64,000 bases of DNA from Pseudomonas farris (GTDB lineage: Bacteria; Pseudomonadota; Gammaproteobacteria; Pseudomonadales; Pseudomonadaceae). The notes under the pieces were generated by a model. That model did no database searches. It was not told the origin of the DNA and saw only the letters and a program-made list of their open reading frames with translations. The translations under genes were made by a program, and so were the position numbers. This document shows, in pieces, positions 36,901 to 46,601 of this stretch. Numbering within the stretch: the stretch's first letter is position 1; every line of letters begins with the position of its first letter. The stretch covers positions 349,981 through 413,980 of the forward strand of contig NZ_JAHSTV010000007.1 of NCBI RefSeq assembly GCF_019145235.1, read 5' to 3'.

Positions 36901-39900
36901 GGCATTTGCGCGTGTTTGCTAACCACTTGCACCGGGTTTTCCAGTTCGCCCTGCCAGACAAATCGTGTGCGCAGAATGTCGTGGGCATCCACGGCCGCTT
37001 GCCAGGCCTGATGGAAACGCTCGGGGTCGAGCCCTTCGACGTCCAGGCGTAACTGGTTGATGTAATCGCCCGTGGTTTCTTCGTACACGGCATGGAACAA
37101 CATGCCCTGTTGCATCGGCGACAGCGGGTACAGGTCTTCGATCGACTGCGGCGCCAGCGGCAAGCCGTCCAGTTGTGCCTGGCTCAAGCGCGCCAGCGGG
37201 AAGTCCGACGGGGTGACGCCGTGATTTCCGGTCTGGCAGCAATGGGCGATCAGTGCTTGCAGTTCCTGCGCGTAATCGTCGGCCAGCCCCTGGATGGTCG
37301 CCTCATTGAACATTTCACGGCTGAAGGTCCAGCCCAGGTTCAGTTCGCCGCCATACACCTGACCATTGAGGGCCAGTTGGTTAGCCAATGGCGCGTTGGC
37401 ATCCAGCTCATCGCCAGCCGCTTCGCTGGACGGCACGAACAACGCGCCGTCAGCTTCAGTAAAGCTGCCGTCGAACTGGCCCAGGTAGTTGAAGGTCAGG
37501 CACGGTACTGGCAATTGGCTGAGGGTTTTACGTGCAACGTCGTCACCCAGATGGGCCAGCGCACCAAAACCGATGCCCTTGTTCGGGATCGCGCGCAGCT
37601 GTTCCTTGATCTGTTTCAGCGAGCCGCCAAGGTCTGCGACCGGCGTCAGTTTCGCCGGGTACAGGCTGGTGAACCAGCCGACCGTGCGGGTCAGGTCAAT
37701 GCCGTCGAACAGCTCTTCACGGCCATGACCTTCAAGCTGGATCAATGTGCTGTCGGCGCCGGTCCAGCGCACCATGACGCGGGCCAGTGCGGTCAGCAGC
37801 AAATCGTTGACTTGGGTGCGATAGGCCGCCGGGGCGTCTTGCAGCAATTGGCGGGTCAGTTCCTTGTTCAGTTGCGTACGCACCGTCAGTGCGTGTCGGT
37901 TCTGTTGCCCGCCCTGGGGATTATCCGCCGGCAAAGCCACTTCGACGCCTTGCAACTGCTGTTGCCACCAGGCCAGTTCGGTGCGCAGTTCAGCGCTGTG
38001 AGCGTAGGTTTGCAGGTGCTCGGCCCAGACCTTGGCGGCACTGGTTTTGGCTGGCAATTGCAGGGTTTCGCCGGTCAACAGTTGACGGTAGGCGGTTTGC
38101 AGATCGTCGAACAGAATGCGCCACGACACGCCGTCCACCACCAAATGGTGGATCGCCAGCAACAGTCGCTGACTGCCGTCATCGAGGTTCGCCAGCACCG
38201 CACGCATCAGTGGCCCGTCTTGCAGGTTCAGGCTGCGTTGCGCTTCGTTGGCTACCGCTTCCAGTGCCGTGGCGTCGGCGACATCGACCGCCCAGACCAT
38301 CGCATCGGTCTGGCTGTCCAGCGCACGGTACTGCGCCTGCCAACCCTCGGCCTGTTCGGCGAAGCTCAAGCGCAAGCCATCGTGGTGCGCAACCAGTGCG
38401 CCCAAAGCCAGCTCCAGCACGTTGGCATTCAAGGTTTGCGTCGGCTTGAGCATCACCGTCTGGTTCCAGTGCTGGCGCTCGGGGATGGCCTGTCCGAAGA
38501 ACACCTGTTGCACCGGCAACAACGCCAGTTCGCCCGTCACCGGCCCTTGATCGATGAACTGAGCCTGCTCACCAAGACGCGCCACCGTGGCCAGTGCCTG
38601 AATGGTCTGGTGCTGGAACAGGTCTTTTGGCGTGAAGCGGATACCGGCCTGTCGGGCGCGGCTGACCACTTGAATCGAGATGATCGAATCGCCGCCCAGC
38701 TCAAAGAAGTTGTCGCTCAAACCGACCTGATCGAGTTTCAGCACGTCCTGCCAGATCGTCGCCAGTTGCTGCTCCAGCGCGCTTTGCGGCGCGACATAGG
38801 CTTGCTGCAATTGACTGACGTCCGGTTTGGGCAGGTTCTTGCGGTCGAGTTTGCCGTTGGGGGTCAGCGGCAGGCGCTCAAGCAGCAGCAAATAAGCCGG
38901 CACCATGTGCGCCGGCAGCACGGCTTTAAGTTGTTCGCGCAGGCTTTCGGCGAAATCGGCGCGATCGGCATTGAGCGCGTCGGCCACCACATAAGCCACG
39001 AGGCGCTTGCCGCTGCCGGCGGTGCCTTCCTGGGCAACCACCACGGCTTCGCGCACACCTTCGAGGGTTTGCAGGCGCGCTTCGATTTCTCCCAGCTCGA
39101 TACGGAAACCGCGAATTTTCACCTGATTGTCGATGCGATCCAGATAATCGAAAGTGCCGTCGGCACGCTGACGCACCAGGTCACCGGTGCGGTACAGCAG
39201 GCCACCGACAACGCTGAACGGATCGGCGACAAACCGTTCCGCCGTCAGCCCCGGACGGTTCAGGTAACCCCGGGCAAGGCCCGTGCCGCCCAAGTACAAT
39301 TCACCGGCCATACCTTGGGGCAGCAGGTTCAGGTCAGCGTCCAGCACGTAAGCGCTGCGGTCACCGATACGACTGCCGATCGGCGCATAGGCCGCACCAC
39401 ACTGCACGTCGCGCCCGGCCTTCCAGATCAGCGGCGTGACCACGGTTTCGGTCGGGCCGTAGCCGTTGATGATGTAGTCCGGATCGAGCGCGCGCTTGAC
39501 CCGCTCGAAACTGGCGTTGGGCACGGCATCGCCGCCGAAGCAGTAGATCCGCACCTTCGGCGGGTTGCCTTCACGTTCGGCATGCTCGGCCAGTTGTTGC
39601 AGGTAGACCGGCGGGAACGCCACCACCGTCACGCCGTGTTCGCGCATGGCGTTGTAAGTCTGCTCCGGGGTCCAGAGGCTGTCGTCGCGAATCAGCAGCG
39701 AGGCGCCGTGGGTCAGGCTGGTCAGCCAACGCTCGTGGGCGCCGTCAAATGCGAAGGACATGAAGTGGAATTCGCAGTCGCTGTCACGCATTTCATAACG
39801 CTCGCCGATGGCCTGGCAGTGCATCGCCAGCGGGCCATGGGCAACGCTCACGCCTTTGGGATTACCGGTGGAGCCGGAGGTGTAGATGACGTAAGCGAGG

Positions 39901-42900
39901 TTCTGCGGATCGAGCTGCACCTCAGGCGCATTGAGGGATTGGCTGCGCAGATCGAGGCGGTCGAGCTCCAGCACCGGGACCGAATCTTCCACCGGCAACT
40001 GCGCAGAAACAGCAGAATCGGTCAGCAGCAACGCCAGCCCCGAATCCTCAATCAGATAGGCCAGGCGTTCACGGGGGTAGCTGGTGTCCAGCGGCACGTA
40101 GGCACCGCCGGCCTTGAGTACCGCCAGCAACGCGACGATCACCCCTTCGCTACGCGGCAAGGCCACGCCAACCCGGCTTTCCGGGCCGACACCTCGCGCG
40201 ATCAGGGCGTGGGCCAACTGATTGGCGCGCCGGTCGATATCGCCATAACTGAAACGCTGACCGGCGAAGATCACCGCCGTGCGCTCCGGGCGCTGGGCGG
40301 CGAGTTCGGCGATGCGTTGGTGAACGGCGACATTCACCGGATACGCTTGCGGCCGGTTACTGGCCGTTTGCTGCGCAAGTTCGGCGGCGCTGGCCAAGGC
40401 GATTTCGCCGAGGTTGCGTTCGGCCGACTCGGCAAACTGTTCCAGCAGTTGCAGCAGGTGCGCACTGATGCGCTCGATCGCCGACGTGGAGAAATGCGCC
40501 CGGTCGAAGCTGTAATGCAGCGCCAGTGTCTGGCCCAGCGTCACGGCGACGCTCAACGGATAATGGGTTTGCTCAAGGTTGGCGACTTCGCCGAACACCA
40601 CGCCTTGTTCTGCACCCTGTTGCAGCGCCTGGGCAATCGGGTAGTTCTCGAACACCAGAATGTTGTCGAACAGCGCTTCGCCACCCTGCCCGGCCCAGCG
40701 TTGAATGTCCGCCAGCGGTGTGTGCTCAAACTCGCGCAAGTTGAGGTTTTGCGCCTGTACGGCTTGCAACCAGTTACCAACGCTCTGATCCGGACGCGGC
40801 GCGCCGATCACCGGCAAGGTATTGATGAACAAGCCGACAGCTTGCTCGATGCCGGGCAAGTCTGCCGGGCGCCCAGCCACCGTGGCACCGAAGGCCACGG
40901 TTTCGTGACCGGTGTAGCGTTGCAGCAACAACAGCCACGCGGCCTGCACCAGGGTGTTGAGGGTGACTTTCTGTTGTCGGGCAAAGGCTTCAAAATCTTG
41001 GGTGCGACTGACTTCCAGGGTCTGGAAGTGATCGCCGTGCCCGCTAAGGGTTTCGTTGCCAGACACCACCAGGGCCAGTCGGGTTGGCTCTTGCAAAGAA
41101 GCCAACGGCTCGCTCCAGAAATCCTGGCTCGATTGCGCGTCCTGACGTTGCAACCAACCGATGTAATCGCGATAGCGCCCGACGGAGGACACCGGCGCGC
41201 GACCGCTGTAACGCTGCAAGACTTCGCCGAGCAACTGCGAATTGCTCCAGCCGTCCATCAGGATGTGGTGATGGGTATAAATCAGGTGCCAACTATCGAC
41301 GGCGGTTTGCACCAGTACCAGTCGCAGCAACGGCGCCTGGCTCAGGTCGAACCCTTGTTGGCGTTCGGCATCGGCCCGTTCACGCAAGGCCTGAACCTGA
41401 TCGCCTCGCTCACGCCAGTCCAGCACGGTGAACGGCAACTGAACCTGTTTGTGGACGATCTGGACCGGTTGCTCCAGTTCACCCTGCCAGACAAAACCTG
41501 TGCGCAGGATGTCTTGAGCATCGACAGTGGCCTGCCAGGCCCCGAGGAAACGCTCGGGGTCGATGCCTTGCACATCCACCCGCAGCTGATTGATGTACTC
41601 GCCCGCCGCCTGCTCGTAAAGGGTGTGGAACAACAGCCCCTGCTGCATCGGCGATAGCGGGTAGAGGTCGTCGAGTTGCCCGGCGGCCACCGGTAGTGCA
41701 TCGAGTTGTGCCTGGGTGATGCGCGCCAGCGGGAAGTCCGACGGCGTAGCCTGTGGGGTTTCGAGGGTGCAGCAATGTTCGATCAACGCATTGAGTTCGA
41801 CAGCGTATTGATCAACCAGCTGCTGGATGGTCGCCGTGTCGAACATCTCACGGCTGAAGCCCCAGCTCATCGAAAGCTCACCGCCGTACACCTGACCTTC
41901 GACTGTTAGCCAGTTGGCCAACGGCGCCGACGGATCCTGGGCCGCGCCACTGCCTTCGCTGGACGGCACAAACAACGCCGCCTCGTCAAACTGGCGGTCG
42001 AACTGCCCCAGGTAGTTGAAGGTGATGCGCGGCTGCGGCAGGGCCGCCAGTGCGGTGCTCGTTTGCGGGTCCGCCAGGTAACGCAGCACACCGTATCCCA
42101 GACCTTTGTCCGGCACCGCGCGCAGTTGCTCCTTGACCGTTTTGATCGATGCGCCGAGATCGCCGGCCGGGCTCAGGTTGACCGGGAACAGGCTGGTGAA
42201 CCAGCCGACGGTGCGGGTCAAATCGATGTCGTCGAACAGGTCTTCGCGGCCATGCCCCTCGAGCTGGATCAGCGTGCTGCCCTGCCCGGTCCAGCGGCAC
42301 ACGGCCCGCGCCAGCGCGGTCAGCAGCAGATCATTGACCTGAGTGCGGTAGGCGGCTGGCGCCTGCTGCAACAGTTTGCGGGTTTGCTCGGCGTCGAAGG
42401 TCAGTTCGACTTTCTGCTCGAAACGGTTTTGCAGTGCGCCGTCAGGGCGGTCGCACGGCAAGTCGTTTTGCGCTGCATCGCGCAGTTCGGCCTGCCAATA
42501 ATCGATACTGTTCTGGAATGTCGGCAGGTGGCTTTGCAGACGCGCCACCCAGCGTTGGCAGGAACTGGTTTTCGCCGCGGCGGTCAGCGTCGAGCCGTCG
42601 CGTACCTGACTGTAGAACTGCTGAAGATCCTCCAGCAACACCCGCCACGAAACACCGTCCACCACCAGGTGATGAATAGCCAACAGCAGCCGTTGCGTGC
42701 CGTCGGCCATGTCCACCAACAGCGCTCGCAGCAATGGGCCGTGACTCAGATCAAGACTGCGCTGGGCTTCGTCGCACAAGGCATTCAGTTCTTCGGCCGA
42801 TTGCGCCGAGCGTTGCCACAACACCGACTCGCTGGACACCGCGCCATAGGCTTGCTGCCAACCGGCATCAGTCATTTCATATCGCAGACGCAAACCATCG

Positions 42901-45900
42901 TGATGCTTGAGCAACTGCGCCAACGCTTGATCCAGCGCCCCGGCATCCAGCGTTTCGCGTGGGACCAGCAGCAGCGATTGGTTCCAGTGTTGACGCTGCG
43001 CAATCGCTTGCTCGAAGAACCAGTGCTGCACCGGCGTCAAGGCCACCGCGCCAACGGCCGGACCTTGATCGATCAGGTTCTGTTCACCGCTGCGGGCCAC
43101 TTGCGCCAGGCTGCGAATGGTCTGGTGCTGGAACAGATCCTTGGGACTCAACACGATGCCCGCCTGACGCGCGCGGCTGACCACCTGCATCGACACAATG
43201 GAGTCGCCGCCCAGTTCGAAGAAGTTGTCTTCCAGGCCGACGTTGTCGATGGCCAGGACGTCCTGCCAGATCGCTGCCAGGGACTTTTCCAGCGCCGAGC
43301 GTGGCGCCACGTGTTCGCGTTGCTGCTGAGTGCCGTCGACCGCAGGCAAGGCTTTGCGGTCGAGTTTGCCGTTGGGCGTCAACGGCAATTGCTCGAGAAA
43401 CAGCAGATAAGCCGGCACCATGTAATCCGGCAAATGTTGGCGCAGGGCGGCTTTCAGGGTTTCACGCAGGCTCGCTTGAGCATCGGCATTACCCGTCAAC
43501 ACACCTGCATCGGTCGGCACGATGTAGGCGACCAATTGCAGACCGCTGGCGCCGTCCTGAGCCAGCACTGCCAGTTCGCGCACCGCGTCCTGCTGCAACA
43601 GCCGCGCTTCGATTTCACCGAGTTCGATACGAAATCCCCGAACCTTGACCTGATGGTCGATGCGACCGACGTATTGCAATGCACCGTCGACCTGATAACG
43701 GGTCAAATCGCCCGTGCGATACAGGCGCTCGCCGTTGCTGGCGAATGGGTTCGGCACGTACTTCTCGGCGGTCATGCCCGGCCGCGCCAGGTAACCTCGG
43801 GTGATGCCGGCGCCGGCCAGATACAGCTCGGCCGATACACCTTGGGGCACCGGTTGCAGATCGGCGTCCAGCAAATAACTGGCGGTGTGTTTGAGTGGGC
43901 GGCCGATGTTGGCGGTGCCGCCGGCTTCGCGCCGAGTCCAGGTGGAATAGGTGGTGTCTTCCGATGGACCGTAGAGGTCGTAGACGTGCTCGAGGGTTGG
44001 CTGCTGATACAACGCATCCACCAGGCTCTGCTTCAGCGGCTCACCAGCGAGGTTGATGATGCGCACACTCGGCGGAATCTGTCCGTCGCGCTGCAATGCA
44101 TTGATCGCCGAGGGCACGGTGTTGATCAGACGCACCTGATCCCGGGCCGGCAGTTGCGGCAGTTCCAGGGCATTGCGGGCGATGATCACCGAGCCGCCAT
44201 TGGCCAAGGTGACAAACAGCTCCCACACCGACAGGTCGAAGCACACCGACGTCGAGGCCAGTACACCTTGAATATCGTTGCGGCTATAGACCGACTGCGA
44301 CCAGTCGATCAGCGCCAGCACGTTGCTATGGGTGATGGCCACGCCTTTGGGCTTGCCGGTGGAGCCGGAGGTGTAGATCACGTAAGCCAGATTATCCGGC
44401 GTGACGCGAGTCACCGGCGCGCTGCTCGGGTAAGCGGCCAGCCACGGCTCTGCGGCGTCCATCAGCAGCACTTGGGTTTGCGCAGTCACGGGCAACGTCG
44501 CGGCCAACGCCTGCTCGGTCAACAGCACCAAGGCGCGACTGTCTTCGAGCATGTAGGCCACTCGTTCGGCCGGGTAATCTGGATCCAGCGGCACATAGGC
44601 GCCACCGGCCTTGAGCACCGCCAGTAACGCCACCAGCAGACTGTCGGAACGCTGCATCGCCACGCCGACCCGCACTTCCGGGCCCACGCCCGACTCGATC
44701 AGTTTATGGGCCAGACGATTGGCCTGAGCGTCGAGTTCGGCGTAGGTCAGTTGTTTTGCCGCAAAGGTCACCGCCAGCGCGTCTGGCATGGCCGCGACTT
44801 GCCTGGCGATCAGCTCATGGATGCACAGATCATCGGCGAATCCTTGGTCAGCGCGGTTCCAGTCGTGGACGATGCGCTGGTATTCCGCGGCTTCAAGCAA
44901 CGGCAAATCGCTGATGCGCTGCTGGCTGTCGTTGACCATGCCGCGCAACAGATGGGTCCAGTGCCGTGCCATGCGGGCGATGGTCGCGGCGTCGAACAGG
45001 TCGTTGGCGTAGGTCAGCGCGGCGTGCAGTGTGCCGGCCTTTTCATAGGTATCCAGGGTCAGGTCGAACTGGGTGGTGCGCCCTTCCCATTCGATCACGC
45101 CCAGTTCCAGGCCCGACGCGGTAGCGACTGTGGAAATGTCTGCCACCTGCGGCTGATGGTTGTACATCACCTGGAACAACGGCGTGTGGCTGAGGCTGCG
45201 CTCCAGCTTCAACGCTTCCACCAGCCGCTCGAACGGCAAGTCCTGATGGGCCTGGGCGCCGAGGGCGGTTTCCTTGATGTCACTGAGCAAATCGGCCACG
45301 CGGGTCTGGCCGTCGAGCCGGGTGCGCAGCACTTGGGTGTTGACGAAGAAACCGATCAAGCCTTCGATTTCACCGCGGTTGCGGTTGGCGATTGGCACGC
45401 CGACGCGGATATCGGTCTGCCCGGTGTAACGGTGCAGCAGCGCGTTGAAAGCACCGAGCAACAGCATGAACAAGGTGATGTTGTGTTTCTGCGCGGTGGC
45501 TCGCAGTTGCTCGGCCAGTTGGCCATCGATCCCGAACTCATAACGCGTGCCGCGATAGCTGGGCATCGCCGGGCGCGGGTGATCGGTGGGCAACTCCAGC
45601 ACCGGGTGCTCGTCGCCCAATTGGGCTTGCCAGTATTCCAGTTGCCGCGCCTGTTCCCCGGCTTCCAGCCAGCGGCGTTGCCACAAGGCATAGTCGCTGT
45701 ACTGAATCGGCAGCGGTGCGAGCTGCGGTTGCGCGCCTGCATCGTGGGCGTCGTAGCAGCGGATGAACTCATCGATCAACACATTCATCGACCAGCCATC
45801 AGAAACGATGTGGTGCAAGGTCAGTAGCAGCACGTGCTCCTGCTCAGCGAGCTTGAGCAGCTTGACCCGCAGCAGCGGCCCGACGGCAAGGTCGAACGGC

Positions 45901-46358
45901 AGCAGCGATTGCTGCTGGGCAGCCTCGGCCACAGCCTGCTCGCGCTCAAGGGGCGGCAATGCGCTGAAATCGACCTGTTCGATCACCAGCGGCGCACTGG
46001 TCGGCGCTTGTTGCAGAGTCTCGTCGGCCTGGCGCTGGAACACCGTGCGCAGGGTTTCATGGCGCGCCACCAGGCTGGCGAACGCTTGCTCCAGGGCCGG
46101 CAGATTCAACCGCCCGGTCAGGCGCACCGCGCCCGGCAAGTTATAGGCGCCACTGTGCGGGTCCAGTTGCCAGAGAAACCACATGCGTTGCTGAGCGTAG
46201 GACAGCGCTTGCCGATCCTCGGCCTCGACCCCTTGCGGAATCGGAAAACGGGCGAAGTCCACGCCCTCCTTGTGCAAGGCCGCAAGGAACATCTGGCGCT
46301 TTTCCAGGGGCAACCCGATAAACCGGCGAGCAAGTTTCAAGGAGTCTTCAGCATTCAT
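33978..46358 (-). CDS. Pyoverdine NRPS: C-A-T-E-C-A-T-E-C-A-T
   Basis: A 4126-aa three-module synthetase, first gene of the minus-strand NRPS operon. Module 1: C of the L-donor type (HHIVSDG), A (D-L-W-N-N-A-L-T-Y-K, Ala-like), GGDSI-type T, E. Module 2: after-E type C (HHILMDG), A (D-G-E-A-C-G-G-V-T-K; the Glu suggests a basic substrate, Lys/Orn type), T, E. Module 3: after-E type C, A (again D-L-W-N-N-A-L-T-Y-K), GGHSL-type T and a short acidic tail (LDALLDEMEEA) likely to dock with the next protein. It has no loading module, so it should accept the chromophore tripeptide from PvdL, encoded elsewhere. Both E domains keep HHLVVDG. It corresponds in role to PvdI/PvdJ. Confidence 0.93.
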   Translation of the reverse strand: MNAEDSLKLARRFIGLPLEKRQMFLAALHKEGVDFARFPIPQGVEAEDRQALSYAQQRMWFLWQLDPHSGAYNLPGAVRLTGRLNLPALEQAFASLVARHETLRTVFQRQADETLQQAPTSAPLVIEQVDFSALPPLEREQAVAEAAQQQSLLPFDLAVGPLLRVKLLKLAEQEHVLLLTLHHIVSDGWSMNVLIDEFIRCYDAHDAGAQPQLAPLPIQYSDYALWQRRWLEAGEQARQLEYWQAQLGDEHPVLELPTDHPRPAMPSYRGTRYEFGIDGQLAEQLRATAQKHNITLFMLLLGAFNALLHRYTGQTDIRVGVPIANRNRGEIEGLIGFFVNTQVLRTRLDGQTRVADLLSDIKETALGAQAHQDLPFERLVEALKLERSLSHTPLFQVMYNHQPQVADISTVATASGLELGVIEWEGRTTQFDLTLDTYEKAGTLHAALTYANDLFDAATIARMARHWTHLLRGMVNDSQQRISDLPLLEAAEYQRIVHDWNRADQGFADDLCIHELIARQVAAMPDALAVTFAAKQLTYAELDAQANRLAHKLIESGVGPEVRVGVAMQRSDSLLVALLAVLKAGGAYVPLDPDYPAERVAYMLEDSRALVLLTEQALAATLPVTAQTQVLLMDAAEPWLAAYPSSAPVTRVTPDNLAYVIYTSGSTGKPKGVAITHSNVLALIDWSQSVYSRNDIQGVLASTSVCFDLSVWELFVTLANGGSVIIARNALELPQLPARDQVRLINTVPSAINALQRDGQIPPSVRIINLAGEPLKQSLVDALYQQPTLEHVYDLYGPSEDTTYSTWTRREAGGTANIGRPLKHTASYLLDADLQPVPQGVSAELYLAGAGITRGYLARPGMTAEKYVPNPFASNGERLYRTGDLTRYQVDGALQYVGRIDHQVKVRGFRIELGEIEARLLQQDAVRELAVLAQDGASGLQLVAYIVPTDAGVLTGNADAQASLRETLKAALRQHLPDYMVPAYLLFLEQLPLTPNGKLDRKALPAVDGTQQQREHVAPRSALEKSLAAIWQDVLAIDNVGLEDNFFELGGDSIVSMQVVSRARQAGIVLSPKDLFQHQTIRSLAQVARSGEQNLIDQGPAVGAVALTPVQHWFFEQAIAQRQHWNQSLLLVPRETLDAGALDQALAQLLKHHDGLRLRYEMTDAGWQQAYGAVSSESVLWQRSAQSAEELNALCDEAQRSLDLSHGPLLRALLVDMADGTQRLLLAIHHLVVDGVSWRVLLEDLQQFYSQVRDGSTLTAAAKTSSCQRWVARLQSHLPTFQNSIDYWQAELRDAAQNDLPCDRPDGALQNRFEQKVELTFDAEQTRKLLQQAPAAYRTQVNDLLLTALARAVCRWTGQGSTLIQLEGHGREDLFDDIDLTRTVGWFTSLFPVNLSPAGDLGASIKTVKEQLRAVPDKGLGYGVLRYLADPQTSTALAALPQPRITFNYLGQFDRQFDEAALFVPSSEGSGAAQDPSAPLANWLTVEGQVYGGELSMSWGFSREMFDTATIQQLVDQYAVELNALIEHCCTLETPQATPSDFPLARITQAQLDALPVAAGQLDDLYPLSPMQQGLLFHTLYEQAAGEYINQLRVDVQGIDPERFLGAWQATVDAQDILRTGFVWQGELEQPVQIVHKQVQLPFTVLDWRERGDQVQALRERADAERQQGFDLSQAPLLRLVLVQTAVDSWHLIYTHHHILMDGWSNSQLLGEVLQRYSGRAPVSSVGRYRDYIGWLQRQDAQSSQDFWSEPLASLQEPTRLALVVSGNETLSGHGDHFQTLEVSRTQDFEAFARQQKVTLNTLVQAAWLLLLQRYTGHETVAFGATVAGRPADLPGIEQAVGLFINTLPVIGAPRPDQSVGNWLQAVQAQNLNLREFEHTPLADIQRWAGQGGEALFDNILVFENYPIAQALQQGAEQGVVFGEVANLEQTHYPLSVAVTLGQTLALHYSFDRAHFSTSAIERISAHLLQLLEQFAESAERNLGEIALASAAELAQQTASNRPQAYPVNVAVHQRIAELAAQRPERTAVIFAGQRFSYGDIDRRANQLAHALIARGVGPESRVGVALPRSEGVIVALLAVLKAGGAYVPLDTSYPRERLAYLIEDSGLALLLTDSAVSAQLPVEDSVPVLELDRLDLRSQSLNAPEVQLDPQNLAYVIYTSGSTGNPKGVSVAHGPLAMHCQAIGERYEMRDSDCEFHFMSFAFDGAHERWLTSLTHGASLLIRDDSLWTPEQTYNAMREHGVTVVAFPPVYLQQLAEHAEREGNPPKVRIYCFGGDAVPNASFERVKRALDPDYIINGYGPTETVVTPLIWKAGRDVQCGAAYAPIGSRIGDRSAYVLDADLNLLPQGMAGELYLGGTGLARGYLNRPGLTAERFVADPFSVVGGLLYRTGDLVRQRADGTFDYLDRIDNQVKIRGFRIELGEIEARLQTLEGVREAVVVAQEGTAGSGKRLVAYVVADALNADRADFAESLREQLKAVLPAHMVPAYLLLLERLPLTPNGKLDRKNLPKPDVSQLQQAYVAPQSALEQQLATIWQDVLKLDQVGLSDNFFELGGDSIISIQVVSRARQAGIRFTPKDLFQHQTIQALATVARLGEQAQFIDQGPVTGELALLPVQQVFFGQAIPERQHWNQTVMLKPTQTLNANVLELALGALVAHHDGLRLSFAEQAEGWQAQYRALDSQTDAMVWAVDVADATALEAVANEAQRSLNLQDGPLMRAVLANLDDGSQRLLLAIHHLVVDGVSWRILFDDLQTAYRQLLTGETLQLPAKTSAAKVWAEHLQTYAHSAELRTELAWWQQQLQGVEVALPADNPQGGQQNRHALTVRTQLNKELTRQLLQDAPAAYRTQVNDLLLTALARVMVRWTGADSTLIQLEGHGREELFDGIDLTRTVGWFTSLYPAKLTPVADLGGSLKQIKEQLRAIPNKGIGFGALAHLGDDVARKTLSQLPVPCLTFNYLGQFDGSFTEADGALFVPSSEAAGDELDANAPLANQLALNGQVYGGELNLGWTFSREMFNEATIQGLADDYAQELQALIAHCCQTGNHGVTPSDFPLARLSQAQLDGLPLAPQSIEDLYPLSPMQQGMLFHAVYEETTGDYINQLRLDVEGLDPERFHQAWQAAVDAHDILRTRFVWQGELENPVQVVSKHAQMPYSLHDLRVHPQRDQALQTLADTERQNLNLSASTLLRLVIARIDDNRHHLIYTNHHILMDGWSNSQLLGEVLQRYSGQFNVTHSGRYRDYIAWLQRQDTAASEAFWTPALHALDEPTRLAQTVAKPQTSIDTQGYGDHFQVLDADQTRRLGEFARASKVTVNTLVQAAWLLLLQRYTGKNTVAFGSTVAGRPADLPGVEQQIGLFINTLPVIASPRAEQSLNSWLQAVQAQNLALREFEHTALFDIQRWAGQGGEALFDNILVFENYPISQALEQGAPQGLRFGPVASLEQTNYPLTLLVSLDTQLSVHMSYQRASFASATVAQLAAHLQHLLSQMIDAGERCLGELVLLDETEQQQVLLDWNRSDEGFAQDLCIHQLIDRQVAAQPDALAVTFASQQLTYAELDGRANRLAHKLIELGVGPEVRVGVAMQRSDSLLVALLAVLKAGGAYVPLDPDYPADRVAYMLEDSHARVLLTEQAVAATLNVTAETQVLLMDLIEPQLADYPRSAPITRVTPDNLAYVIYTSGSTGKPKGVAIAHRNVLALIDWSQSVYSRDDILGVLASTSVCFDLSVWELFVTLANGGSLIIARNAMELPQLLARDQVRLINSVPSAINALQSAGQIPPGVRIINLAGEPLKQSLVDALYGQPTVEHVYDLYGPSEDTTYSTWTRREAGGTANIGRPLKHTASYLLDADLQPVPLGVSSELYLAGAGITRGYLGRPGMTAEKYVPNPFASNGERLYRTGDLTRYQADGVLEYRGRIDHQVKIRGFRIELGEIEARLLEQPAVREVAVLAQEALGNQQLVAYVVAPQLDLTAADDQQSLRDELKARLRESLPEFMVPAHLLFLASLPLTPNGKLDRKALPTVETSHLQVRYIAPQSEREQQVAAIWQHVLQIERVGLLDNFFELGGHSLLAVNVVSRLQLELGLKLTPQLIFQHPVLTDFVSSLATAGEQVDTLKLSKLDALLDEMEEA

Positions 46359-46412
46359 TTCTTAGCATCCGGATCAGTAGGCAGGAAGCACAAAGGCACG
46401 TCGTCCCTATAA

Positions 46413-46437
46413 AACGAATGCAGACCGGAAAAATTAG
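46413..46437 (-). promoter_or_regulatory. Imperfect PvdS-type box upstream of the NRPS operon
   Basis: Minus strand: TAATT, 15 bases, CGT, about 55 bases before the start of the first NRPS gene. One -35 mismatch and one base short of the usual spacing, so weaker than the other boxes, but in the expected place. Confidence 0.5.
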
Positions 46438-46500
46438 CGTTTGAGAATAAGTATCAGGAAGGAGGGTGAAGCGAGGAAAGACAGGCAAATACAAATCTAC

Positions 46501-46590
46501 TGTGGGAGCGGGCTTGCTCGCGAAAGCGGTGTGTCATTCAACATTGATGTTGGCTGATCCGACGCTTTCGCGAGCAAGCCCGCTCCCACA
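46501..46590. repeat. REP doublet between pvdG and the NRPS operon
   Basis: Outer arms tgtgggagcgggcttgctcg at 46501 and its complement ending at 46590. It lies 12 bp past the pvdG stop, between two co-oriented minus-strand genes. Confidence 0.88.
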
Positions 46591-46601
46591 AGAAAAGCAG
46601 G

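Noticed and set aside
37092..41657. Very long plus-strand open frame (1521 codons) opposite the NRPS genes, and similar ones at 26110-29118 and elsewhere
   Set aside because: These are antisense shadows of GC-rich NRPS codons. They lack ribosome sites and recognisable domains, while the minus strand holds complete NRPS domains.
17213..46358. Long direct repeats across the NRPS genes, considered as a repeat array or mobile element
   Set aside because: The repetition matches C, A, T and E domain boundaries and encodes homologous modules.
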